Below the pieces are notes generated by a model. That model was not told where the DNA came from and did not search any database. It worked only from the letters and a program-made list of their open reading frames with translations. 40,410 nucleotides of DNA from a virus. Positions within the stretch are counted from its first letter, which is position 1; each line of letters starts with the position of its first letter. Below are positions 24,634-32,133 of the stretch, piece by piece. A program made the translations under genes and the position numbers. The stretch is from the IMG/VR virus record IMGVR_UViG_3300010370_000078, positions 1 through 40,410 of that record. One strand, written 5' to 3'.

Positions 24634-25251
24634 TCAGTTAAAAAATTGACTACCAATTTCACGAAGCAATTCTGGACTAGGAGATAAATCAACTAAGTTA
24701 TCTGACAGAGCCACTGCGCCCCCTGGTCCAGGCCTCAAGCAAATAAAGAAACGAGCAACTAAGGCTTGTTTAACTTGTTCATAAAAATCTTCATTCCACT
24801 TAAGTTTTGACAACATGAGTGAGTTACTAGCATGCCCATCAAGCAAAACAAGTTGTCCAAGAAACTCTTGCATTGCATCTAAGTCAGAAAAATCAAGAGC
24901 ATCTTGTAATGTCTTAATACCTGTTGAGCGCGGCTTAAGGTTTTTGGTATAGGTAAAAGAAAGTGATAAGGGTTTTCGATTGTCACATTCAGGGTTCTTA
25001 GGGCCATGTACCACGTCCCCTGTGCCTGGGTCTTCCCCTGTGCGTAGGTAGTAGACAATTCGGTGCGCCAGATACACGGTGCTATGGATGGAAACTCCAT
25101 AAAAAAGAGTGTTGCCCATGCGCCGAGTCACTGGTTCACCGGGCTTGTGCCGCTTGGTTTCTTTGGTCCAAATGAGTCCAGAAGGTGTCTCATCTGATAA
25201 CGCAACAAAATCTTTTGCGTAGGGAGGGATTGGCCGGTAGTTGCGAGACAT
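24634..25251 (-). CDS. HNH/AP2-like DNA-binding protein
   Basis: The 205-residue protein has an N-terminal segment like HNH-AP2 homing endonucleases: SGLIWTKETKRH, then YLAHRIVYYLRTGEDPGTG, then VVHGPKNPECDNRKPLSL, where the usual VDH is replaced by VVHG. The C-terminal half is helical and Leu-rich. Loss of the canonical Asp-His pair leaves activity doubtful; it may retain only DNA binding. It is the first gene left of the 287-bp inverted-repeat element, with a TATTCT -10-like box in between. Confidence 0.5.
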   Translation of the reverse strand: MSRNYRPIPPYAKDFVALSDETPSGLIWTKETKRHKPGEPVTRRMGNTLFYGVSIHSTVYLAHRIVYYLRTGEDPGTGDVVHGPKNPECDNRKPLSLSFTYTKNLKPRSTGIKTLQDALDFSDLDAMQEFLGQLVLLDGHASNSLMLSKLKWNEDFYEQVKQALVARFFICLRPGPGGAVALSDNLVDLSPSPELLREIGSQFFN

Positions 25252-25279
25252 GGATGCAGAATAGTTGGTTTTGTAGGGG

Positions 25280-25566
25280 ATTGATGAAGAATACCCCCCA
25301 TTTCAAATACTTTCCTAGGCAGGGAACACTTTACTAGAGAGAGTGTTCCCTGCCAGCCCTCCTCCTGACGTTCAGATCAAACATTAACAGGTATTGCAAG
25401 CAAAAAGCAAGTAACACCAACACACCGCAATTTTGGCTCATCCATCTCATACCGATTCCGAGTTAGCAGGTTTGCCCGGCAACTTTTTCCACAGCAGGGA
25501 ACACTCTCCTAGGAAAGTGTTCCCTCCCTGGTACTAAGGTTAGAACGGGGGGTATTCTTCATCAAT
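25280..25566. repeat. 287-bp inverted-repeat element with nested palindromes (MITE-like or origin-like)
   Basis: The ends are a perfect 20-bp inverted repeat: ATTGATGAAGAATACCCCCC at 25280-25299 and its complement at 25547-25566. Similarity continues inward for about 75 bp per arm (25280-25355 and 25491-25566). Each arm contains its own hairpin: GGCAGGGAACACT/AGTGTTCCCTGCC (25318-25330/25342-25354, perfect 13 bp) and AGGGAACACT/AGTGTTCCCT (25496-25505/25516-25525), whose loop holds TCCTAGGA. The roughly 135-bp centre has no gene. No clear target duplication flanks it. The stretch 25252-25672 holds only this element, a terminator and a promoter-like box. It could be a miniature transposable element, a replication origin, or a structured leader. 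Confidence 0.75.
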
Positions 25567-25624
25567 GACTGACAAACACCGTTATTCTCCCATCCTCCAG
25601 CACTTTCTTTGGCCGCCACCCATG

Positions 25625-25648
25625 AAAAAACCCCACCGAAGCGGGGTT
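25625..25648 (-). terminator. Rho-independent terminator after the GT4 gene
   Basis: Read leftward, the stem AACCCCGC/GTGGGGTT closes on a TTCG tetraloop and is followed by a T run. It lies 25 nt after the glycosyltransferase stop and insulates it from the inverted-repeat element. Confidence 0.85.
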
Positions 25649-25672
25649 AGTCGCATGCGTTTTGAGACTGTC

Positions 25673-27010
25673 TCAGGTTGATACAGCATTTCCTTTCGTT
25701 TCACCTTTACCGTTTTCGTCCTTTTGACGCTGCTTCTTCTTTCTCTTGGCCACCGGCTCAAAGCCTTTAGCGGCTTCCCCAGAGCCATCCACACCCCCTG
25801 GACCCTCAGACCCAGGGATCAGGTTGTGGGTGCCTTCCAGAGCCTCCTCGAAGACCTTGTGGAACTCGGCTGCGATGGTCTCCCAGGAGAAGGCGTGATC
25901 GATCACCCGCTCGTAGCATCTCTCAGCAGTCTCCTCCAGTTCCTGGCGGTTCTCGTAGAGTTCGTTTAGGATCTGGACAAGGTGATCGGTAGAGGGGCAG
26001 GGCATCTCCCTACCAAAATTGACATCGACATCGATGTGGTCACATTTGATCAATTTTCCATATCCTTCAAAAATTTCTTTGGTGCTCGTGTGGTCTGGTA
26101 CAACTTGCGCCACACGACAAGCAGCCTGTTCAAAATTGACAAGCTCCCATCCTCCTCCTTTGCAGGTATTAACACCTACGTCAGCTGAGTTGTAGATCGT
26201 ATTCAAAAGATCAACTTCTACGTTTGGAGGATTAGGGGTATTTGCTGTCATCAGGATACGGTTATTGGGATCAAGCCCAACTTTTTGCATCTCCTTACCA
26301 AACAGCGGAAGGATGTCCCATCCCTGGTCCTTTAAACCCATGTGCAGATAAAGCCTTGTGTCAGGCTTATCAACTGCAAATTTTGCAAACGCAGAAATCG
26401 TAATATCAATCCTCTTCCTAAATTGATTCCTATTCCCATTAAAAACAATAAACACATCTTCAGGCAGCCCCAGTTTTTTCCGTGCATCCTTCTTGTCCAT
26501 CGGATAAAAATCAAATAGATCCAATCCGTGGGGGATTACACTGATGGGACGCCGTACGCCAGCTTTCAGAAATTCGTAAGCTCCAAATTCTGTAAAGGAA
26601 ATCAAGGCATCCCAATCATTAATGTGTGTATCGATACCAGAAATCCAGTTATAGGAATCCATGGTGAGGTATCCCACAAACTTAAATTTCTTTTGTTTAT
26701 GTAAATCCTGAATACGTTTGTACTGCTCACTTGCAATCCAGGGATCGTTCAACGTGCAGATAATGTCAGGTTGAACACGCTCAACAATTTCCCTGATCCG
26801 ATCTTCACCAAACGGTGCCTGCTGGAACCGATTAGATGCTGGATACATTTCAAACATATCCTGCTCTGGAGTCTTATCCCCATGCCAGTTACAAGCAAGC
26901 ACAGTAATTTCATACTCATCTCGCAACCTTGGAAGCACTGCGCCGCCGACACGACCAAAACCAGTCATTGCGGCAAGATCGCCAACCCAAAGCAATTTCT
27001 TTTTAGTCAT
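25673..27010 (-). CDS. GT4-type glycosyltransferase
   Basis: The 445-residue enzyme has the GT-B fold of family 4, transferring sugars from nucleotide donors. Visible features are an N-terminal nucleotide-fold start with a glycine loop (LLWVGDLAAMTGFGRVGGAV), VFNGNRNQFRKRIDITISAF in the linker before the second domain, NTIYNSADVGVN, and a donor-site region WELVNFEQAACRVAQVV with Glu residues in the usual positions. The C-terminal 45 residues are Gly/Lys/Arg-rich and probably flexible. ATG 27010 is chosen over an upstream in-frame ATG because it lies after the promoter and leader hairpin. The likely role is modifying virion, DNA or host surface glycans. Confidence 0.8.
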   Translation of the reverse strand: MTKKKLLWVGDLAAMTGFGRVGGAVLPRLRDEYEITVLACNWHGDKTPEQDMFEMYPASNRFQQAPFGEDRIREIVERVQPDIICTLNDPWIASEQYKRIQDLHKQKKFKFVGYLTMDSYNWISGIDTHINDWDALISFTEFGAYEFLKAGVRRPISVIPHGLDLFDFYPMDKKDARKKLGLPEDVFIVFNGNRNQFRKRIDITISAFAKFAVDKPDTRLYLHMGLKDQGWDILPLFGKEMQKVGLDPNNRILMTANTPNPPNVEVDLLNTIYNSADVGVNTCKGGGWELVNFEQAACRVAQVVPDHTSTKEIFEGYGKLIKCDHIDVDVNFGREMPCPSTDHLVQILNELYENRQELEETAERCYERVIDHAFSWETIAAEFHKVFEEALEGTHNLIPGSEGPGGVDGSGEAAKGFEPVAKRKKKQRQKDENGKGETKGNAVST

Positions 27011-27015
27011 TGATA

Positions 27016-27037
27016 AATCGGAATTTCTCCGATTATA
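27016..27037 (-). promoter_or_regulatory. Promoter with leader hairpin for the GT4 gene
   Basis: Read leftward, an extended -10 box TGTGTATAAT (box at 27032-27037) runs straight into a perfect 7-bp hairpin AATCGGA/TCCGATT (27016-27022/27028-27034), just before ATG 27010. The hairpin could be an operator or a translational control element. Confidence 0.5.
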
Positions 27038-27051
27038 CACAACAACTTAAT

Positions 27052-29712
27052 CTAGAACGCAACTTCTTTCTGTTGTTCTTTTTCATCTGAACCAAGAAAA
27101 TCTTCTGTTTCAGTATTGCGATTTACTCCTAGCTTTACTCCATACTGTGCTTCAAACTTGCTTTGATCAGAAGCAACTGTCACAATTCCTGGGTAATCAA
27201 CATACTTTGGATTTGAATCACGCACTGCCACATTGAATACGCGTAAACCTCTAGTATTCTTTTTACTGAACACATTCAATCCAAGCTGGTGCTTACAGAT
27301 ATCCATAAACAAAACTTCAAACCGACTCCTGCTCATAATATGGATATTACATTCCCTACAGAATTCTGAATAGCTTGCATAAAGCCACTTATCATAATTT
27401 GCATAGATGTGAGACGTTCCAACAGGAGCTGCTTTCGTAAAACCAACAGGTGTCTGGATCCCTGGATCATAAACAACACGATGTTCCATCCAATCCAAAA
27501 TTGGATTTGATCTGAGATTCTGCACATGAGAATACTTTTTGAAAAACTCAACCTTTTGATTAGTATCCATTAAATAATTCCGCATCTCTTCTTCAGACAT
27601 ATCCAAAACCCAATTAACCAAACCAGGTAACAAGGGTGCAAACTCCCCTTGTGGCTCACCTTTGGTATTGAATTTGATCAGCTCTTTTTGTTCTGACTGA
27701 GATCCAGTGAATGGACGATCAAATGGAATGGTAAGTCTTCGACGAGCCAAACCAGATGTGTAGTCAGTTGATTGTATTGCCTCATTGGCAGTAATAATTA
27801 CAACACCCTTAAACTGAAAAGGCTCTTGGTTTTCGTTTTGGTATTTGCGTTCAGCCCTGATCCAGTCATTACCCGTGATTGCCTTGAGCCTTGAAACAGA
27901 ACCACCCCATCGATCTGCATCCTGGAACAGCAAAAGTTTTTTACCCATGTAACCAGCTGCTTCAAACCTGTTTTTTTCCAGGTTTTCAAAGTCAGTTGAA
28001 TACACATTCTTTTTACCAACCAGTGCAACAGCGAGATTTGCATAAGTAGATTTACCTGATTTACCTGGCCCCACAATTTCAACAAACTTTTGTGTTTCAT
28101 ACCTACCCAAAAGAGTTGCTCGTAACCAAGCCCTAAGGACTTGAGTCCTTTGCCAGTTATCATACTGCGTATGCTTTAACCAAACAATAATATCTTCACA
28201 TGTAGCTGATTGATCATAGGGATAAGGCATCTGTTGAGTCAGATAAAAATCCCTCTTAAAAGGAAGCAACTCAGTATTTTCCACATCTAATACACCATTG
28301 CTAAACAACAGAAGATTTCCACCTTCATACCAGTTACTAAAACAAAGAGCCGATTGCAAATGTTCATACATATCATTCATGAACTTTGAATTAAATCCTT
28401 GAGGAAGGATTGTATCAGGAAGTGCTTTAATTTCCTTTAACTTATCTCTGATGTCACCCAACATTTCTACTTTCATCATTATTGACCACAAGCCTTTCTC
28501 TTCTTTCTCATATAAAAAGAACTGTCCATGAGGCAAACTATACAAAAGGTTGCCTTTATACATACGCAAAAGCATGTCTGAAACAATGTCAGACGAAGCA
28601 TTCTTCATGCTTTCTTTTTTTTTCTTCTCTACATCTTTAAAAATACGTGTTTCTTTCTTAGGTGCTTCTTGAGTTGTTTGTTTGTCCTGCACTGTTGCGA
28701 ATACCATGTCGCTTTCAATCTCTTCTAACTGTTTTGAAAGATGTTCCAGCGTTGCATCATCAACATTCATGGCCTTGTAATCCTCCTTAGGTGACCAACC
28801 ATTTTCTTTTGCAATGTGAATAAGAGAGCCCAGGGTAAGGCCACCTTCTTTAGTAAAAGATTGCCATTTTTTCAGACATTCTCCCGACCTGTATTTATCA
28901 CTTTGTTTAGACCAATTATCCCACAGATCAAGAAGAGATTCGTCTAATTTATGTAATGCTTGTCCAACAGTAATCCATACGTCGTAATCATCTGCTGCAG
29001 CAGGCGGTAATGCCCATGTTGCTTCAGTAGCAAGTTGAATGTCTCTTTCCAGAGAAATGCAAGAGTTTATTGCAAAGCCTGGACCAACAGAACGTCGCTG
29101 TTGCCTTGCAGGATTTCCTTGCCTTTCATTTTTTTCCTGAATCCCCTTTAGGATCCATTCAGGTAAATGAGGAATACAGTTTACCCATTCATATCCCAAG
29201 CCAGGAGGTGTAAAGTAACCATCCGTTTCTGGATGTAAACCCATCAATACACCCTGGTGTTTTTTCCAAAGGATTTCAAGTTTCTCTTCTTCTTTATCAG
29301 AATACCAAACATATTTATTACGAATAAATTCATTCCACTTTTCTTTGTCTAATCGATATAAACGACGTTCCCTACCTTGCTTTCCACTACAAATGGTAAG
29401 TGTTGAAGGCAAGGCTTCTTGAAAACATTTAGCTGAAATTTTTTCAACTAATTCGTATACACTACTTCCATCAACATCAACCCATACATATCCATAAGCC
29501 TCGTTATAACAAGGTCCAGAGATTAATCCAACTGCATGACATTTTCCATCTCCAATTTCAAGACTGATTTCATGAGGTGTATAAGGTTTATTTTGCCATC
29601 CAGTTAGATATGGATTTTTATTCTGGCCAAGGGGAGTGAGTTGCCAAATAAGCGGGATCCATTCAAGTTTAATCTCACCCGGAGCAAGTGTTTTCACCTT
29701 CTCTTCAGACAT
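27052..29712 (-). CDS. Prim-Pol / PriCT / SF3 helicase replicase
   Basis: The 886-residue multidomain replication protein has an N-terminal Prim-Pol-type region with VWVDVDGSS (about 77). A PriCT-2-like segment follows, DYDVWITVGQALHKLDES near 244, then a charged linker. The C-terminal SF3 (D5/gp4-like) helicase shows Walker A GPGKSGKST near 545-555, Walker B LLLFQDADRW near 594, sensor VVIITANE near 637 and arginine-rich GLARRRLTIPF. It would prime and unwind phage DNA. The start is ATG 29712 with AAGGGG upstream; the in-frame ATG at 29733 is less likely. It overlaps the upstream small gene by 8 nt. Confidence 0.85.
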   Translation of the reverse strand: MSEEKVKTLAPGEIKLEWIPLIWQLTPLGQNKNPYLTGWQNKPYTPHEISLEIGDGKCHAVGLISGPCYNEAYGYVWVDVDGSSVYELVEKISAKCFQEALPSTLTICSGKQGRERRLYRLDKEKWNEFIRNKYVWYSDKEEEKLEILWKKHQGVLMGLHPETDGYFTPPGLGYEWVNCIPHLPEWILKGIQEKNERQGNPARQQRRSVGPGFAINSCISLERDIQLATEATWALPPAAADDYDVWITVGQALHKLDESLLDLWDNWSKQSDKYRSGECLKKWQSFTKEGGLTLGSLIHIAKENGWSPKEDYKAMNVDDATLEHLSKQLEEIESDMVFATVQDKQTTQEAPKKETRIFKDVEKKKKESMKNASSDIVSDMLLRMYKGNLLYSLPHGQFFLYEKEEKGLWSIMMKVEMLGDIRDKLKEIKALPDTILPQGFNSKFMNDMYEHLQSALCFSNWYEGGNLLLFSNGVLDVENTELLPFKRDFYLTQQMPYPYDQSATCEDIIVWLKHTQYDNWQRTQVLRAWLRATLLGRYETQKFVEIVGPGKSGKSTYANLAVALVGKKNVYSTDFENLEKNRFEAAGYMGKKLLLFQDADRWGGSVSRLKAITGNDWIRAERKYQNENQEPFQFKGVVIITANEAIQSTDYTSGLARRRLTIPFDRPFTGSQSEQKELIKFNTKGEPQGEFAPLLPGLVNWVLDMSEEEMRNYLMDTNQKVEFFKKYSHVQNLRSNPILDWMEHRVVYDPGIQTPVGFTKAAPVGTSHIYANYDKWLYASYSEFCRECNIHIMSRSRFEVLFMDICKHQLGLNVFSKKNTRGLRVFNVAVRDSNPKYVDYPGIVTVASDQSKFEAQYGVKLGVNRNTETEDFLGSDEKEQQKEVAF

Positions 29713-29896
29713 GGCTAATCCCCTTGGGCGCAACCTTCACTCTAAAATCCTTATCAGGAAACTGCGCTTGCTTTACAATTTCAAAAGCATGGAGATGCAT
29801 GAATGATGGGAGAAGAAAACAAGACCCTTCCTCCGCATTTTGCATGCGATAGTAGAGAGAATTGATCCACTCCCCAGGCCAGATCGGGATCTCCAT
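29705..29896 (-). CDS. Small unknown protein coupled to replicase
   Basis: The 63-residue protein (start MEIPIWPGEWINSLYYRMQN) has aromatic, Pro and His residues throughout and ends inside the replicase start region. No domain is recognised. The 8-nt overlap implies translational coupling with the replicase and hence a replication-related role. Confidence 0.5.
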   Translation of the reverse strand: MEIPIWPGEWINSLYYRMQNAEEGSCFLLPSFMHLHAFEIVKQAQFPDKDFRVKVAPKGISHV

Positions 29897-29963
29897 GGGG
29901 AATTTTTTTTGTCGATGCTTTTATCCTACGTCTTCCTATCTCGCAGAAAGTTACAAATTAACT

Positions 29964-29979
29964 AAGATTAGCTAGTCTT
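29964..29979. promoter_or_regulatory. Imperfect palindrome in the gap between nuclease and replicase genes
   Basis: AAGATTAGCTAGTCTT, 16 nt with only the symmetric T/G pair imperfect, lies in the 134-nt gap 29897-30030. The rest of the gap is AT-rich and shows no gene. It could be an operator for the replicase transcript. Confidence 0.3.
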
Positions 29980-30030
29980 ATTGGACTCATCATGGCCCTT
30001 AGCTTTTCTTTATTTTGTTGTATAGCCAAT

Positions 30031-30882
30031 TCATATCAAATCCGGATCATAATCAGTAATTAAAGATTTTTGTTCGTAGTATTCCTTTACTACCTTCAAC
30101 CATTTTTCTCGCATGATATTAAGGTAATTACGTGTGATCAAGAATAATTGTGTTTTTGCTTCTGTTGCCACAAGGATTGCCCCCTGCTGGACCTTCATTC
30201 CAAGAGTCTGTTCTATGGCTAGGTCATATGCGGCAAGCTGAAGCAAGCACTTTGAAAACTTCATATGACCTGAGAGCTGTGCCCTCCATTCAACAGATCC
30301 TTTCTCAGCTTCCTTAGGCCATCGCCTGTAGTACAATCCTGTAGATGTTTTAAGGTCAGCAAGCGTCAATTTCTTTTTGGCAACACCAATAATGTCTGGA
30401 GATCCACACCATGCTCTTCCTTCATCATCACAGCCCCACACTCTACCTACACCATCTTCCGACAGAGCAAATTTATGTGTTTCCCACAGTGGAGTTTCAG
30501 CCCAAACAACTTCTTCAAACTGATCTAAGATTTGTGGCATTCCATCCCAAAACTTCTCATACTCTTGAGGAACCTCAAATTCTTCCTTTTTTAAGTAATG
30601 CTCCATGCAAGAGTGAATAGACGTACCTCTCTCGGCAGCAGCCTCCCTCATTCCTGGATTATTTTTAGACCACATCTCAAGCTTTTTCTTGTTTGCTTCT
30701 GATGCGGTTTCAGAAAGAATTGTAGTTACAGATGCAGCTGGACCAGTCTTGAATGGCGTGTGGTAGTGTCGTTTACCATTAATTGTTACGCGAGCTGGTT
30801 TTGAGTTCAGCTCATGGAAGAGACTGGGATTTTGAGCGTAGAACTGAGACCAGGGCTTAGTGGGGACGGCGGTAACAACCAT
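30031..30882 (-). CDS. PD-(D/E)XK nuclease, Cas4/RecB-like
   Basis: The 283-residue protein has the ordered motifs of the RecB-like exonuclease fold: GTSIH with His90, a candidate Glu129 in VVWAETPLW, SPDII with Asp163, LADLKTS with Asp176 and Lys178, and the Gln-Tyr motif in KCLLQLAAYDLAIEQT. These residues bind Mg2+ and cleave DNA ends. In phages such nucleases process replication or recombination intermediates. No Cas or adaptation gene is nearby. It heads the leftward replication cluster, and the start at ATG 30882 (MVVTAVPTKP) is the only reasonable one. Confidence 0.8.
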   Translation of the reverse strand: MVVTAVPTKPWSQFYAQNPSLFHELNSKPARVTINGKRHYHTPFKTGPAASVTTILSETASEANKKKLEMWSKNNPGMREAAAERGTSIHSCMEHYLKKEEFEVPQEYEKFWDGMPQILDQFEEVVWAETPLWETHKFALSEDGVGRVWGCDDEGRAWCGSPDIIGVAKKKLTLADLKTSTGLYYRRWPKEAEKGSVEWRAQLSGHMKFSKCLLQLAAYDLAIEQTLGMKVQQGAILVATEAKTQLFLITRNYLNIMREKWLKVVKEYYEQKSLITDYDPDLI

Positions 30883-30936
30883 TAAAGTTGTACATATTCT
30901 TCCTATTTTAATGCCATATAGATTTTCATAGTCATT

Positions 30937-31209
30937 TTAAGTTCTCCGGGTTTTCGTAGAGATTGCACCATAACCATAACCGTAGCCGTAACCGTCACCG
31001 TCACCGTAGCCGTAACCGTCACAGTAGCCGTCACCGTAACCGTCACCGTCACCGTAGCCGTAACCGTAGCCGTAACCGTAGCCGTAGCCGTCACCGTAGC
31101 CGTCACCGTAGCCGTAACCGTAGCCGTAACCGTAGCCGTAGCCGTCACAGTAGCCGTAACCGTAGCCGTAGCCGTAGCCGTCACCGACTGGATAGAAATA
31201 CTTAGTCAT
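30937..31209 (-). CDS. Gly-Tyr/Gly-Asp dipeptide repeat protein
   Basis: The 90-residue product is MTKYFYPV, then about 73 residues of strict Gly-X alternation with X mostly Tyr, sometimes Asp, and two Cys where Gly becomes Cys, then AISTKTRRT. The DNA is an array of 6-nt units such as GGTTAC, GGCTAC and GGTGAC. The start is ATG 31209, fixed by GGAGG 7 nt upstream; a longer frame to 31281 runs through the preceding terminator and is unlikely. No function is known. Low-complexity Gly-Tyr sequences elsewhere form adhesive, fibrous or condensate-forming material. The repeat is prone to slippage, so length should vary among relatives. Confidence 0.6.
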   Translation of the reverse strand: MTKYFYPVGDGYGYGYGYGYCDGYGYGYGYGYGYGDGYGDGYGYGYGYGYGYGDGDGYGDGYCDGYGYGDGDGYGYGYGYGAISTKTRRT

Positions 31210-31222
31210 AAGAACCTCCAAA

Positions 31223-31249
31223 GAAAAAAAAGAGGGAGTTAATCCCTCC
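31223..31249 (-). terminator. Rho-independent terminator between two leftward genes
   Basis: Read leftward, GAGGGA/TCCCTC (31243-31248 and 31232-31237) closes a 5-nt loop and is followed by nine T. The ribosome site of the Gly-Tyr gene lies directly after the T run, so that gene depends on read-through or an unseen promoter. Confidence 0.8.
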
Positions 31250-31258
31250 ACAAACGAA

Positions 31259-31594
31259 TCATTTGCCCCAGTTATCATCAACGGGAACGGTGAAGATTAC
31301 CGACCCCGACGGAACACGAACCGGATAAGGAGACTTCTTAAGAGTAACTTTGCTATCCTTTGGATTCTCAAGAACTCCGGTAAAACCAATACTTTCCCAG
31401 CGGAAAACGTGGATGGCATTGTGAATTACTAGGTCTTTAGTGACCTCATCAGTTTCAACATCGCCAGCGAAAATCCACCCTCGGTCGATAATAACAACGG
31501 CACGATTTCCCGTAGGAACAGTTGTTTGTGAACCCACAGGAGCGTAGGTGATGCCGTTGATTTGAATAGTAGAAAGAGAAGCAGTAGTTGTCAT
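31259..31594 (-). CDS. Small conserved protein of unknown function
   Basis: The 111-residue beta-rich protein begins MTTTASLSTIQINGITYAPV, continues with RAVVIIDRGWIFAGDVE, and closes with Pro/Ser/Val strands before DDNWGK. I have seen similar sequences in cyanophages, without function. ATG 31594 is chosen because a sigma70-like promoter lies directly upstream (-35 GTGACA, 16-nt spacer, -10 TATAGT). It has its own terminator, so it forms a single-gene unit that is probably well expressed. Confidence 0.6.
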   Translation of the reverse strand: MTTTASLSTIQINGITYAPVGSQTTVPTGNRAVVIIDRGWIFAGDVETDEVTKDLVIHNAIHVFRWESIGFTGVLENPKDSKVTLKKSPYPVRVPSGSVIFTVPVDDNWGK

Positions 31595-31618
31595 AATGTT
31601 TGTTCGGTTCGCTTGGGT

Positions 31619-31646
31619 ACTATAGGGCATTAGAGGGGGCTGTCAC
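31619..31646 (-). promoter_or_regulatory. Sigma70-like promoter for the 31594 gene
   Basis: Read leftward, GTGACA (31646-31641) and TATAGT (31624-31619) are spaced by 16 nt and lie 24 nt before ATG 31594. This is the best -35/-10 pair in the window. Confidence 0.6.
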
Positions 31647-31651
31647 AGGGC

Positions 31652-31784
31652 TGCCTGAAAGTCTCAGCTTGAATGTTTCGACAGTGGTCGCCGCCCATCT
31701 ATGGGTAAGGCGGGATCAGCCTTCTGCCCGTTCCACGGAGGCCGATCACCTGGCTCAGCGACACGAAATGTTGACTTTCAGGCA
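31652..31784. repeat. GC-rich 133-bp inverted-repeat element
   Basis: A perfect 12-bp inverted repeat, TGCCTGAAAGTC (31652-31663) and GACTTTCAGGCA (31773-31784), bounds a GC-rich insert. Inner nested pairs are TTTCG/CGAAA and GTCGC/GCGAC, and AAGGC/GCCTT forms a local hairpin. It is compositionally foreign to the AT-rich flanks. A rightward 66-codon frame crosses it but has no ribosome site and looks incidental. The element could be a miniature insertion sequence remnant or a structured RNA. The 31631-31840 gap otherwise holds only promoters. Confidence 0.5.
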
Positions 31785-31840
31785 ACTTCAAGCAGCTTAA
31801 GTTCTTTATTGTATCCTAATCTTTTACACACAGACGACTA

Positions 31841-32053
31841 ATGACTAATCTATCACCCGCTGCACAAGCCGTATATGACGCTGCCATGAATACTCCAGAG
31901 GAAATGCCGTATGAGCACGACATTGCCGCCGCCCTTCGTGCTGCTGCAGATTATCTTCGTAATTCCTATGTTAACGAAGAAATTGTAGATAGCCCAGACG
32001 ACTTTCTTTACGGCATCGCCGCCGAATTAGAAGGTGATTCTATAGAAAATTAA
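31841..32053 (+). CDS. Small conserved cyanobacterial/cyanophage protein
   Basis: The 70-residue acidic protein has a recurrent pattern: MTNLSPAAQAVYDAAMNTPE, then IAAALRAAADYLRN, and LYGIAAELEGDS at the end. Similar short proteins are common in Synechococcus and its phages, with unknown function. It is probably an all-helical domain. It starts a rightward region and is followed by an 80-nt gap with a GGCTGTCA...GGGTACTAT string, like the promoter region at 31.62 kb. Confidence 0.55.
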   Translation: MTNLSPAAQAVYDAAMNTPEEMPYEHDIAAALRAAADYLRNSYVNEEIVDSPDDFLYGIAAELEGDSIEN

Positions 32054-32133
32054 ATAATTTCAGCCCTGGGGCTGTCAAAGGGTACTATTGCCATTAGGCT
32101 TGCTACGCTAGGTTGTGCTAAAGGAAACGATCA

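Noticed and set aside
25582-25969. Short frames (70 and 81 codons) overlapping the glycosyltransferase end
   Set aside because: They are antisense or off-frame shadows of the glycosyltransferase C-terminus and the terminator.
30031-30882. CRISPR-Cas4 adaptation locus
   Set aside because: The nuclease is Cas4-like in fold motifs only; no array, Cas1 or Cas2 is present, and the context is phage replication.
30903-31205. Thr/Ala/Val-repeat and Arg/Ser/Asn/His-repeat frames across the hexanucleotide array
   Set aside because: A 6-nt repeat leaves all frames open. Only the Gly-Tyr frame has a ribosome site and distinct, non-repetitive ends.
31600-31800. 66-codon rightward frame across the GC-rich inverted-repeat element
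   Set aside because: No ribosome site, and it spans a promoter and inverted repeat. It may be a relic of a transposase, but nothing recognisable supports it.
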